Source: Streptomyces viridiviolaceus (GTDB lineage Bacteria; Actinomycetota; Actinomycetes; Streptomycetales; Streptomycetaceae). From it: DNA of 64,000 nt. Position numbers and translations under genes: made by a program. The notes beneath the pieces are model-generated. The model was not told the origin of the DNA, searched no databases, and saw only the letters and a list, made by a program, of their open reading frames with translations. Where the stretch lies: contig NZ_BMWA01000020.1 of assembly GCF_014650995.1 (NCBI RefSeq), forward strand, positions 101,102 through 165,101, written 5' to 3'. Shown in pieces: positions 51,686 to 60,109 of this stretch. Each line of letters begins with the position of its first letter. Position 1 is the first letter of the stretch.

Positions 51686-52432
51686 CTACATGGGCTTCAG
51701 GAGGATGGCGGGGGGCTCGTCAGGGCGGCAAAGGGCGTCGGTGAGGCGGGCAGCCGCCTCGACGACGGCCTGGGAGAGGTGGGCGCCGGGGCGGAGGGTG
51801 AGGCGTTCGATCGGGCCGGAGACGGAGACGGCTGCCACCACCCGGTTGAACGGGTCGCGGACGGGCGCGGAGATCGAAGCCGGATCGGGTTCGCGTTCTC
51901 CGGCGGACTGAGCCCAGCCGCGGCGCCGTACGCGGCTCAGGGTGGTGGCGGTGAAACGGGCACCTCGGAGGCCGCGGTAAAGGCGCTCGGGCTCCTCCCA
52001 AGCGAGCAAAATCTGGGCGGCGGAGCCGACCTTCATGGGAAGGGCGACGCCGACGGGAACAGTGTGGCGAAGGCCGAGAAGGCCCTCGACCGAGGCCACA
52101 CAGATGTGCTCCTCACCCTGCCGACGGTAGAGCTGAGCATTCTCGCCGGTGGCGTCGCGCAAACGGGTGAGGACCAATTCAGCGGCGGCCAGCAGGCGAT
52201 CCTCGCCGACGGCGGCCGAGAGCTCGCCGAGTCGGGGACCGAGGGCGAACCGACCCTCCATGTCCCTGGTGACCAGACGGTGGCGTTCGAGTGCGACGGC
52301 GAGTCGGTGGGCGGTGGGCCGCGCCAGACCGGTGGCGGCGACCAGTCCGGCCAGAGTCGTGGGGCCGGCCTCCAAGGCCCCGAGGATCAAGGCGGTCTTG
52401 TCGAGCACACCTACGCCGCTCGTGTTCTCCAT
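51686..52432 (-). CDS. IclR-family regulator, NdgR-like
   Basis: A 248-residue IclR protein. The winged helix (about 10-70) reads GPTTLAGLVAATGLARPTAH, and the effector domain begins at LLAAAELVLTRLRDATGE, with LRHTVPVGVALPMKVGSAAQ and RRRGWAQSAGEREP. From memory this is very close to NdgR, the Streptomyces regulator of leuCD and amino-acid metabolism. ATG 52432 (MENTSGVGVLDK) matches the family N-terminus and has GGAG nine bases upstream. The normal ndgR partner leuCD is absent on the divergent side, so this is a paralogue or displaced copy. Confidence 0.85.
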   Translation of the reverse strand: MENTSGVGVLDKTALILGALEAGPTTLAGLVAATGLARPTAHRLAVALERHRLVTRDMEGRFALGPRLGELSAAVGEDRLLAAAELVLTRLRDATGENAQLYRRQGEEHICVASVEGLLGLRHTVPVGVALPMKVGSAAQILLAWEEPERLYRGLRGARFTATTLSRVRRRGWAQSAGEREPDPASISAPVRDPFNRVVAAVSVSGPIERLTLRPGAHLSQAVVEAAARLTDALCRPDEPPAILLKPM

Positions 52433-52929
52433 GAATGGGTACTCCAGTCTCAAATCCGCGAGCGACGGATTGGGTTGCGCTCACGGGGGCTCCGGCGAGG
52501 AGCGGTGAGGTCAGCGGGGACAGGCCGGAAGAGCCGGCCGATTGCCTGTGCCGGACACGAGACGGGTACGCGGAAGGGCCGGGGCGGGAAGCGCCCGGGC
52601 GAAGGACAGCACAGAGAGCACTGTGTCTCCTCATCTTTCCCGCGCCACGTTGGCGACAGGCCGGAGTTGGCACTGATCCCGGCCGGTGTCGCGCGTGTCG
52701 CACGCCGACTCGACCGGGGAGTTGCCGGGGCTTCGTAGGGCCGGTCCCTCCACCCCTCTGGATGATTCGGGAGGTACCTTACAAGGTGCCATGGGCGGCC
52801 CGCCAAACTCCCCCACGCCCAACCGGCGGTTCTCCATCCGTTCGCGTGCTCGGTCTGCTTCGAACGGGTTCCTGGAGCGGGTGAGTTGGCTGGCGTCGGG
52901 GCATGAAGGGAGGCGGTCGAGGCCTACAA
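52433..52929. other. Intergenic region next to transposase remnant
   Basis: Upstream of the NdgR-like gene. Minus-strand frames continue weakly from the IS630 remnant but show no firm homology. The IclR promoter presumably lies at 52440-52550. Confidence 0.3.
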
Positions 52930-53110
52930 CGGCGAGACTGGCCTGGCTGCGTTTTGACTGTCCCCATATCTCACGCATGGCGTGGGAGACGTGGGTGTTC
53001 AGGCGGTCCAACACCAGCCTGATCGGCGCCTTGACGAGCTGGTGCGTGCCGTCGATCAGCGCGATGAAGTCGCGGTTGCCCATGCTACGGCGCTTGCCCT
53101 TGCCGACAGG
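52930..53110 (-). pseudogene. IS630-family transposase fragment
   Basis: The minus strand reads KRRSMGNRDFIALIDGTHQL and VLDRLNTHVSHAMREI, matching the second DDE block (D-R-x-N-x-H) of IS630-type transposases. No complete frame on either side; the third catalytic Glu region is not recoverable. It interrupts the 3' part of a NUDIX gene. Confidence 0.6.
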
Positions 53111-53159
53111 ATGGCTGCGCAGGCGGTGGCACAGCCGCGTGCGGGGCCGTGCCGCGGGC

Positions 53160-53547
53160 ACACGGCCGGCTCCATCACGCGCGGCGCGCCCGGCCATCGC
53201 CGGGCCTCAAAGAAAAACCGACCCGTGCACCGCCGCCGGGGGGGGCGGTGGTGCACGGTGACGACCGCGCGGACATCAGCGGCATCGACCAGGACGCCGG
53301 TCTCCCCCCGCGTCTCGCGGGCGAGAGCGGCCACCACGTCCCCCTGCGGTCCGTCCAGGTGCCCGGACGGCAGATGCCAGCAGCCCGCTGCGTACACGGT
53401 TCCGGCCCGTCGGAACAGCCCGGCAGCGATCGGCTGCATCGCCGAGGGAGCGGGATCGCGGGCCGATGGCGGTTTCATACGCCGGCTCCCGCCCGGTACG
53501 ACCGGTGCGCGAATTCCGGCATCCAGCGGCTCGGCCCGCTTCACCAC
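53160..53547 (-). pseudogene. NUDIX hydrolase, decayed
   Basis: The minus strand has RAGTVYAAGCWHLPSGHLDG, VVAALARETRGETGVLVD, VRAVVTVHHRPP and RFFFEARRWPGAPRVMEPAV. This is a NUDIX fold whose box should read G-x5-E-x7-R-E-U-x-E-E-x-G-U. Here the box has RETRGETG, losing one metal-binding Glu, and lacks the first Glu. The C-terminal part is cut off by the IS630 fragment. A broken (d)NTP/ADP-ribose-type pyrophosphatase gene. Confidence 0.6.
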
Positions 53548-53747
53548 TCTGTCGAGTGACGCACGTCACAAGGGTGGACTGCGCCGGTGGCCAGACGGCT
53601 TGGCCGCATGAGGTTGTAGGAGCTACGCTCCGGTCCACCCGGTTGTCGGTCAGCTCCTCGCGCGGTTCCAGGACTCCAGAGCGGGTGCAAGGGGAGCCCC
53701 AAGGCGCGTTGAGCCGGTGGTGTGAACGCCCGCTGTAACGCGCGCGA

Positions 53748-54150
53748 CTACGAACGCCTTCCGCAGCACTCCGAAGCGCACATCCTGGTGTGCCTCTCGC
53801 TCTTCTGGGGGCGGAACCACCTACGAGCTCCCGGCGTATACCCCGTGGTGGCCACCCGGTCGAAGACGTCCGGGGCACGCTGAGCAGCGTCGGACGGGTG
53901 GTCGGAGACTCGGCCTGAGCGAGAACGAGGATGGCGGCGGCCCAGCAGCTCGGTCCCTTCCGTGCTGGAAGAAAGCAGCCTTGCCAGCAGGGTGCGGGCT
54001 GCGTGGACCTCGCTGAACAGCACCGGGACGGGATGCTTGCTGTACTTGAGGTGGTAGTGGTCGGCGGCGAGTTCGTCGATCAGCGGGCTGTCCTCGCCTT
54101 TTGCTAGGAGGGCGAGCTGGAGGGATTCTCTGACCGAGGGCAGTCAGCAC
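53748..54150 (-). pseudogene. Hypothetical protein downstream of XRE gene, frameshifted
   Basis: The minus strand gives a coherent protein: LQLALLAKGEDSPLIDELAA, HYHLKYSKHPVPVLFSEVHA and ARTLLARLLSS, with a less ordered Ser/Arg-rich end, stopping at 53748. The only good start (ATG near 54156, MTTSADCPRSEN) is in a different frame, so a frameshift near 54125 is likely. It follows the XRE regulator on the same strand by about 25 bases and may have been its partner. No function known to me. Confidence 0.45.
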
Positions 54151-54179
54151 TGGTGGTCATCGGATCCGTCCCCTTCCCG

Positions 54180-55508
54180 CTATGCGGCAGCGAGCTCGAG
54201 GAGTTCCGGAACGTTCTGGGCTCCCTGGTAGTGCCGGAAGCGGGGGAGAAGGTCGTCGACGAGCTGCGCGCACCGGGGTGCTCCGATGCGACGTGCCAGG
54301 AGCAGGGATTCGGTGGCGGCGGCCGCCGCGGGCTCGGGTTCCTTCAGGTCGAGGTAGCTCGCGGCGCGGTAGGCGAGGAATACACCGCGGGTCTTGTCCC
54401 GGGCCGGGGGCAGCAGGCCTTCGCCTTCCGTAATCAGCCGGTGAGCGCGGCCGATGTCGCCGAGGTCCAGGAGGGCCTGGCCGGAATCGACGGCGAGATC
54501 AGCTTCGGACACCCAGGCGCACCAGGCGGGCCGGTCGGCGCCGACATCGCTCAGATGTTTCTCCGCCGCGGCGAGGGCGCGCAGTACGGCGCGTCGTTCG
54601 CTCCGGTCGCTCTGTGCGGCGAGGGTGCGGGCGAGGCGTAGCTGGAGCAGGCAGCGGGCGGCGGGGTTCTGGGCGCGGGTCAGGGCGTAGTTGAGGATGT
54701 TTGTGGCGGTGGTGTGGTCGTTGCGCCAGGCGGCCTGGTAGGCGAGGTCGCCCAGGAGGCCGGCGCCCAAGTCGTGGTCCCCGGCTGCGTGGGCGTTGTG
54801 CAGGCCGGCGATCCAGTTTTGGCTGGCGTGGGTGTGGCGGCCCTCGTCGAAGCGGTGCCAGGCGACGGTCTGGGACAGGGAGGCCGCCAGGGTGTGCAGG
54901 CGCAGCCCGAGGGCGGGTGTGTAGCGGCCGTGTTCGAGCAGTTCGGTCACTGTGGACAGGTGGGCCTCCAGCAGCGTGGCCGTGTGCTGCCGCTGCTCGA
55001 TCGTGTGACTGGCGAGTTGCTGGGTGGTGTTCTCCAGGAAGGCGACAAAGTCCTCGCCGACTGGTCTGCCGTCGCGGGCCTGGGCGAGCGCGCTCGTAGG
55101 GCCGGCGGCCCAGTCCGCGGCCAGCGCGGACAGGGTGGCGCCGGAGATCGTGAAGAAGGTGCGGCGGTCCATCGCTGTTCGCAGGGCCTCTCTCAGTGCG
55201 GGCACAGAGCTGTGGGGTCCGAGCGGGACCAAGCCGTCGGCAGTGAGCGGCAACCAGTTCGGCCAGTCGTCAGCGCGGACGATGTCCGCGGGCCAGCCGA
55301 GCGCTTCGGCAATGTAGATCTGCGATTCCTCGTTGGGCTTGATGCCACGTTGCCATTTACGCACCCGCGCCACGTCCGTGCCTGAGCGCAGACCACGCTG
55401 GGCGGCCGCGGCACGAATTCCGGAGACGAGTTCCTCCATCGTCATGCCGAGCGCGAGCCGCGCCAGGGCCAGCGGGTGACGGGTGGTCTCTTGCACGCCT
55501 CCATCCAA
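54180..55508 (-). CDS. XRE-family regulator with TPR-like C-terminus
   Basis: A 442-residue protein. The helix-turn-helix occupies about 12-75 (HPLALARLALGMTMEELVSG, DVARVRKWQRG). A linker containing MDRRTFFTISGATLSALAAD follows, then helical repeats over about 160-440 (LHNAHAAGDHDLGAGLLGDL, VDSGQALLDLGDIGRAHRL). This layout is typical of large Streptomyces XRE regulators of specialised metabolism. It is divergent from the GT2-MAT-isomerase genes, separated by 165 bases containing a GCGCA-CA-TGCGC palindrome at 55516-55527, so it probably controls them. Confidence 0.85.
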   Translation of the reverse strand: MDGGVQETTRHPLALARLALGMTMEELVSGIRAAAAQRGLRSGTDVARVRKWQRGIKPNEESQIYIAEALGWPADIVRADDWPNWLPLTADGLVPLGPHSSVPALREALRTAMDRRTFFTISGATLSALAADWAAGPTSALAQARDGRPVGEDFVAFLENTTQQLASHTIEQRQHTATLLEAHLSTVTELLEHGRYTPALGLRLHTLAASLSQTVAWHRFDEGRHTHASQNWIAGLHNAHAAGDHDLGAGLLGDLAYQAAWRNDHTTATNILNYALTRAQNPAARCLLQLRLARTLAAQSDRSERRAVLRALAAAEKHLSDVGADRPAWCAWVSEADLAVDSGQALLDLGDIGRAHRLITEGEGLLPPARDKTRGVFLAYRAASYLDLKEPEPAAAAATESLLLARRIGAPRCAQLVDDLLPRFRHYQGAQNVPELLELAAA

Positions 55509-55515
55509 TCACTCA

Positions 55516-55527
55516 GCGCACATGCGC
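55516..55527. promoter_or_regulatory. Palindrome in divergent XRE/GT2 promoter
   Basis: GCGCA-CA-TGCGC is a perfect 5-2-5 inverted repeat eight bases upstream of the XRE start codon and 146 bases before the GT2 start. Possible autoregulatory site. Confidence 0.35.
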
Positions 55528-55673
55528 GGTGACTGCTTTCGCGGAGACGAGACCCCCGCAGGACCCCCTCCAACTAGTCGACCGCGTCGAACGGTTGAGC
55601 TCATTCTCGTTTTCTCGCGCCGCGCCATGCGGCAGCCGGATCCCCACTGGAGCGTGAGAAGAGAGGAGCACCG

Positions 55674-56663
55674 ATGGCACAGGCGGATACGCCGCTGGTG
55701 TCCGTGGTCGTCAGCGCCCGCGGAAACACTGCGAACGTACGGAGTCTGCTGGATGCGCTGGCAGCGCAGACCCTGCCCGGCGGGAAGATGGAAGCGGTCG
55801 TCGTCGACAACGACCTGCCCGGACCTGTCCGGCCGGTCGCGGACGCGGTACGCGACGGCGACTGGCCGTTTCCCGTACGGGTGCTGTACGAGCCGACACC
55901 GGGCTTGAGTGCGGGCCGGAACCGCGGGATCTGCGCGGCCCGCGGCCGGTACATCGCCATCACTGACCCCGACATCACCCCTGAACCCGGCTGGCTGCAG
56001 GCCCTCGTCGACGCGATCGAGGAGGAGAAGGTTTTCGCCGTCGGAGGCCGCACCACCGTGCAGTATCCGGGCGGTCAGGCCGTGGCTCTGACGAAGGCGC
56101 TGCGGGAGTGCCACGGTGCGGTGGACTGGCCCGCAGGCCGGGAACTGGCCGTGTGGCCGTACTGGGTCACCGGCTGCAACCTGCTCTTTGACCGTCAGAC
56201 CGCTCTGGACATCGCCCTGTTCCGAACCGATCTCGGACGCCGGGGATGGTGGATGGGCGACTGCGAGGACCTGGAGTTCATCGACCGGGCCCGCCAGGCC
56301 GGCCACCAGACTCTGATCGAGCCTGCCGCGGTCGTCTCGCACCCGGTCTACCGGCCGGAGACGACCCTTAGGTACTTCGTCCGCCAGGGCGCCGGGCACG
56401 GCGTGTGCGTCGCCCGGATGCACCTGAGCGTGACGGTGGAGCCCGCAGCGATCCAGGCCAGCCGCAAAGCGGTGCACGCCGCGGCCATCAATCTGGCCGC
56501 CGGGTGGACCTTCCTGGACCGCTCCCGCGCCGTCGAGGCCGCCCGCGACCTTGCCCGGATCGGCGCCTACCACCTCGAACGCGGCCGCCTGCGCCTCCTG
56601 GGCCGCCGGCCCATCCCCCTCGCCCAGCCCACCCCGAAGAAGGAGACCCCCGCATGGACGTGA
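55674..56663 (+). CDS. GT2-family glycosyltransferase
   Basis: A 329-residue GT-A-fold glycosyltransferase. PLVSVVVSARGNTANVRSLL opens the fold, VVVDNDLPG and GLSAGRNRGICAARGRYIAI form the nucleotide-sugar site, and the metal-binding D-x-D equivalent is TDPDITPEPGW. An acceptor-side ED motif is in GDCEDLEFIDRA. No signal or membrane segment, so cytoplasmic. ATG 55674 has GAGAGGAG upstream. The stop overlaps the start of the methionine adenosyltransferase gene by 10 bases, so the two enzymes are made together. Substrate unknown; not an obvious cell-wall enzyme. Confidence 0.85.
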   Translation: MAQADTPLVSVVVSARGNTANVRSLLDALAAQTLPGGKMEAVVVDNDLPGPVRPVADAVRDGDWPFPVRVLYEPTPGLSAGRNRGICAARGRYIAITDPDITPEPGWLQALVDAIEEEKVFAVGGRTTVQYPGGQAVALTKALRECHGAVDWPAGRELAVWPYWVTGCNLLFDRQTALDIALFRTDLGRRGWWMGDCEDLEFIDRARQAGHQTLIEPAAVVSHPVYRPETTLRYFVRQGAGHGVCVARMHLSVTVEPAAIQASRKAVHAAAINLAAGWTFLDRSRAVEAARDLARIGAYHLERGRLRLLGRRPIPLAQPTPKKETPAWT

Positions 56664-57898
56664 ACACCACGACGGGCCTGTCCGCCGCCTCCGCGCTGAC
56701 CGGCGTCGAGGTCGTCGAACGCAAGGGAGCCGGTCACCCCGACACCCTCGCCGACGGCGTCGCCGAGGCGATCTCCCGCGCCTACAGCCGCTACTGCCTT
56801 AAGGAGTTCGGGGCGAACCTGCACCACAACACCGACAAGACCAGCCTGCTCGGCGGGGCCGCCGACGTGCGCTTCGGCCACGGCGAGCTCACCGCGCCGA
56901 TCCAGGTCCTGGTCAACGGACGCATCACCGCCGCCCTCGGTGACCACACCATCCCGGTCGCCGACATCGTCACCACCGCGGCGCGCGACTACCTCGCGAG
57001 GGCACTGCCGCTGCTCGACACGCCGCGGTGGGTCGACGTGCGGCCGCGGCTGACCCAGGCCTCCAGCCCCGGCGCCGTCAATGCCCCGGACACCGCCGAG
57101 CGCGAGGCATCCCGCCAGCGGTGGTTCGCCCCGCGCAGCCTGGACGACCTCGCCGAACGCCACCGCATGTTCAGCAACGACAGCAGCGCCGGCGTCGCCT
57201 ACTGGCCCCTGGGCATCGGCGAACAGCTCGCCGTCGGCATCGAAGCACACCTGACGGGCGAGGCGTTCCGCACCGAGCACCCCTACTACGGCACGGACAT
57301 CAAGGTCATGGTCGTCCGCCACGGCGTGCGCGTGCAGCTGACCGCGTGCGTGCCGCAGATCGCCCGTGAGACCCCGGACCTCGACACCTACATCGCCCGC
57401 CGGGCCCAGGCCCGTAACCTGATCGCCGAACTCGCCGGGACGATCGCGCCCGAGCACCACGTGACGGTCTGCGTCAACACCCGCGACGTCGACACCCGGC
57501 CCGAGCTGTACCTGACCGCAACCGGCTCCTCCATCGAGTCCGGTGACGAGGGCGTCGTCGGACGCGGCAACCGGGCCAACGGCCTGATCAGCATGTTCCG
57601 GCCCTGGTCCGCGGAGGGCGTGTCCGGCAAAAACCCGGTCTACCACGTCGGCAAGCTGTACAACCTGGCGGCCGCAGAAGCCGCGCGCCGGCTGCACGAG
57701 GAGACCGGGCTGGACTGCGCGGTCGCGCTGGTCTCCCAGTCCGGCCGGGACCTGACCGACCCCTGGCAGGCGATCGTGCAGACCTCCGGCCCCAACGCCA
57801 TCCTCGCCTCCCGCGCACGCCGGGTGATCGCCGATGTCATGGAGGACCTGGGCACCCTGCGCGAGCAGCTGCTCGACGGAAAGCTGGCCACGGCATGA
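56654..57898 (+). CDS. Archaeal-type methionine adenosyltransferase
   Basis: A 414-residue protein of the archaeal-type SAM synthetase family, not the bacterial MetK type. Motifs: VVERKGAGHPDTLADGVAEA, HHNTDKTSLLGGAADVRFG, PIQVLVNGRITAALG, FSNDSSAGVAYWPL, ETPDLDTYIARRAQ and GDEGVVGRGNRANGLISMF. It converts methionine and ATP to SAM, or an analogous reaction on a related pair. A second, unrelated SAM synthetase tied to a GT2, a TIM-barrel isomerase and an XRE regulator suggests a dedicated supply or a modified reaction in a specialised pathway (inference). It overlaps both neighbours. Confidence 0.88.
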   Translation: MDVNTTTGLSAASALTGVEVVERKGAGHPDTLADGVAEAISRAYSRYCLKEFGANLHHNTDKTSLLGGAADVRFGHGELTAPIQVLVNGRITAALGDHTIPVADIVTTAARDYLARALPLLDTPRWVDVRPRLTQASSPGAVNAPDTAEREASRQRWFAPRSLDDLAERHRMFSNDSSAGVAYWPLGIGEQLAVGIEAHLTGEAFRTEHPYYGTDIKVMVVRHGVRVQLTACVPQIARETPDLDTYIARRAQARNLIAELAGTIAPEHHVTVCVNTRDVDTRPELYLTATGSSIESGDEGVVGRGNRANGLISMFRPWSAEGVSGKNPVYHVGKLYNLAAAEAARRLHEETGLDCAVALVSQSGRDLTDPWQAIVQTSGPNAILASRARRVIADVMEDLGTLREQLLDGKLATA

Positions 57899-58175
57899 GC
57901 GCATCCCTCAGCGACAAGTTCGTGCCGTGCCTCAACCCGGCCACCCTCTCCGGCCTCCCGCTGCGAGAGTTCCTGGCCGTCGCCGCGGGGGCCGGCTTCC
58001 CCACGGTCGAAGTCTCCATCCAGCAGGCCCAGGCCCACGGCACCGGCCCGTTACGCGACCTGCTCCAAGAGCTCGGGCTCACGGTCGCGGCCGCGAGCGG
58101 CATCCTGCCGGCCGGGCCCGTGCTGCCCGCGCCGCTGCTGGTCGACCCGGATACCTATCGCGCCTGCCTCCACGG
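57895..58175 (+). pseudogene. Sugar-phosphate isomerase/epimerase-like, C-terminus lost
   Basis: ATG 57895 overlaps the MAT stop (ATGA). The first 85 residues look like the start of an AP-endonuclease-2-type TIM barrel: FVPCLNPATLSGLPLREFLA, GAGFPTVEVSIQQAQAHG and LGLTVAAASGILPAG. At about 58165-58180 homology stops, and the frame runs on as Arg-rich nonsense to 58278. A full protein would have about 270-290 residues. The cluster has therefore been cut off here by an unrelated segment. Confidence 0.6.
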
Positions 58176-58179
58176 GCCA

Positions 58180-58421
58180 CCGACCAGACGCCGCCGCGCA
58201 CCCCGCCGACGTTCCGCCAGGACCCGTATGGCTACGACGCGGAGACCAACACGGTTCGAGTCGGTCAGCACGACTTGACCCGGCTCCTGCTGATGTTCTG
58301 CACGCTGATGCGCGAGCAGGAGCCAGGCAGGTGGAGGCACATGGACGACTTCGACCTGTCCTTCGAGCGCCTGGCCGACGCTGTCGATGCCGCGGCCGAG
58401 GTCCGACAGGGCAATCGGTGA
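58180..58421 (+). CDS. Hypothetical protein, 5' end lost
   Basis: From the junction onward a coherent frame reads TPPTFRQDPYGYDAETNTVR, VGQHDLTRLLLMFCTLMREQ and MDDFDLSFERLADAVDA, ending in TGA at 58419-58421. No start codon of its own is visible after the junction, so it is probably a partial gene. The composition is typical of small conserved Streptomyces proteins near integrative elements. No function recognised. Confidence 0.45.
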
Positions 58422-58499
58422 AGCGGCCCTGATCTGCGGATGCGCCGCACCACCACAGAAGCCGCCTACGCCTGGCCGAAGGGTGCCCCCTACGACGGG

Positions 58500-58693
58500 G
58501 CCATGCCCGGACGTGGAAGGTCCCGGGCTTTGACCTCCACGCCGTGGCGGAGGGACCCAGGCGCCGGGCCGGGTTGCTGTGCGACTTCAGCTGGGCGGAG
58601 GAAGAGGGCCGCGCCGCGGAGGGCCTGCCGGAGTGCCGCGAGTGCCTGCGTGAGGTCCAGCTCGGTGCCAAACGCCCCCGCGGCACCTGCTGA
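58500..58693 (+). CDS. Small Cys-containing hypothetical, partial
   Basis: A frame ending at TGA 58691-58693 reads KVPGFDLHAVAEGPRRRAG, LLCDFSWAEEEGRAAEGLP and ECRECLREVQLG. It contains a Cys-x2-Cys pair and reads as real protein, but no good start is present upstream. Function unknown; possibly a remnant. Confidence 0.35.
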
Positions 58694-58744
58694 CTCCTGG
58701 GCGGATGACTACCTGGTGGATACGGCCGTGGCTACGACGCGGAA

Positions 58745-58782
58745 CGCCCCGACTCCGGCAATTGCAATCCGGGGTCGGGGCG
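58745..58782. terminator. Strong hairpin, probable terminator
   Basis: CGCCCCGAC at 58745-58753 pairs with GTCGGGGCG at 58774-58782, and inner CCGG pairs with CCGG, around a CAATTGCAAT loop. Orientation uncertain; it separates two small plus-strand ORF groups. Confidence 0.6.
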
Positions 58783-58920
58783 TAGCAGAGCGACAGAGTC
58801 ATTCTGCTTGTTCCTCTTCGCTGAGCAGTTTGATGAGATGTGCGAGTTCTTCGAGTATCGATGACCATGTAGCACAGGCATAGTCTGAGCGGGGGCGACC
58901 GATCCGAGGGGGCTAGCGGC

Positions 58921-59103
58921 ATGAGTGACAGCGACGGGGTCTACAGACCATCGAGCAAGCGCCAAGTGCTGTGGAGCTGGGTACTGATTGTCGGAGTGGT
59001 CGGCCTCTTCTGGGGATGCTCAGTACTCGACGATGACAGACCATCGGGCAGAGAAGTACCGCCATGCGACGCGCAGGTTCGCGGCGGTACCGATCCCTGT
59101 TGA
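58921..59103 (+). CDS. Small single-span membrane protein
   Basis: A 60-residue protein, MSDSDGVYRPSSKRQ followed by VLWSWVLIVGVVGLFWGC, a single hydrophobic segment with basic residues before it. The end of the segment (LFWGC) could be a lipobox, which would make it a small lipoprotein. ATG 58921 is preceded by GAGGGGG. No family recognised. Plausible because of the ribosome site and the hydrophobic design. Confidence 0.45.
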   Translation: MSDSDGVYRPSSKRQVLWSWVLIVGVVGLFWGCSVLDDDRPSGREVPPCDAQVRGGTDPC

Positions 59104-59240
59104 GCCCCCGCACCCGCCGCCAGGTCGTGGAGGCCGGATGGCTCGAGGAATCCGAGCGGCTTGCGCATATCAGCTACTACCGGCTCAGCGCGAAGAGCAC
59201 CGGCGAGGACGTCGTCGTCCCCCTGCGCCGCGCAACCTGA
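59064..59240 (+). CDS. Short hypothetical ORF
   Basis: A 58-codon frame from ATG 59064: RRQVVEAGWLEESERLAHIS, then YYRLSAKSTGEDVVVPLRRA. It reads as a folded protein fragment (helix plus strand) but has only a weak ribosome site and overlaps the preceding small ORF. It may be the tail of a larger lost gene. Confidence 0.3.
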   Translation: MRRAGSRRYRSLLSPRTRRQVVEAGWLEESERLAHISYYRLSAKSTGEDVVVPLRRAT

Positions 59241-59408
59241 ACGGTTCTGAGAGCCAGAGCTCATGTGCGTGAGGTCAATGAGTACCGATCCCAGGATCTG
59301 TGCTCATTGACGTCACGTACATGACAGCAGGGCCCGGACGGTACCCAGGTGCCTGGTCAGCTCTTGTCTGACACCGTCGGGAGCTCTGCCCCCTTCGGGT
59401 AGGAGTCG

Positions 59409-59600
59409 TGGAAGGTGCGGCGGGCCACGGTCAGCGGCTGGGAGTGTGGCAAGACCGAGCCCCGCCCACCGGAGCGCGATGCCTACGCCCGACTGCTGGA
59501 CAAGCTCGCGGAGCTCTACCCAGCCCACGGCTGGACCGGGTACCGGGGCGACCGTCCTCGCGTAACCGTCGGAGAGGCCCTCGTCGGCGCAGCGACCGGC
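59409..59600 (+). pseudogene. XRE helix-turn-helix fragment
   Basis: RRATVSGWECGKTEPRPPER and DAYARLLDKLAELYPAHG match the recognition helix and following segment of an XRE family common in Streptomyces. The N-terminal helices and the C-terminal domain are missing, and the rest of the frame (to 59750) shows no homology. Confidence 0.5.
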
Positions 59601-59859
59601 GCCATCTCACCCCTGTGCACCATTCGGTGTCCCACGGGAGTGCGTCTGGATCCCTCTGTCGTGCCTGGCGCACTTGTGATCACAGGCGTCTTCGAGCCCG
59701 GCCACGGGCCATCGGACAAGCAGCGGCCGCACCTCGCTCATCCCGGATGATGCTGGACCGACCAAGGCCGGACGCCATGGTGAGCGGTCCTGCGACCTCC
59801 GGGGGCTCGCGGCTGGGTCGGGTGGGTGGGCTCGGGTTGCCAGCCCCGAGTCTGTGCGG

Positions 59860-60044
59860 TGCGGTGGTCGGGCAGGACGGGGCGCGCCATTCGCTGCCGG
59901 ATGCCGCGGTGGCGTGGCCGTGTTTCGGCAGCCAGGTGATGACCTTGCCCTTGTCGTACCAGTGCTCCAGCGATTCGGCGAGCACGGCGGCTCGTGGGTG
60001 AAACCGATGAGGGCCGGGGCCGCGCGGAAACGCCGAGCGGACAT
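59860..60044 (-). pseudogene. Hypothetical gene fragment, frameshifted
   Basis: Minus strand: MSARRFRAAPALIGFTHE from ATG 60044, then in the next frame AVLAESLEHWYDKGKVITWL and PKHGHATAASGSEW. The two halves join sensibly if one base is inserted near 59990. Family not recognised. Confidence 0.35.
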
Positions 60045-60109
60045 GGCTGGTCGCAGACTGTCCGGGCAGGCACCGCCCACCCCTGCTACCACCCTGCTAC
60101 CCTTTCGGT

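Noticed and set aside
58799..58900. Minus-strand peptide DYACATWSSILEELAHLI ending EEEQAE
   Set aside because: Reads like a real helical tail, but a TAG lies just upstream with no start codon between, so at best it is the last trace of a lost gene.
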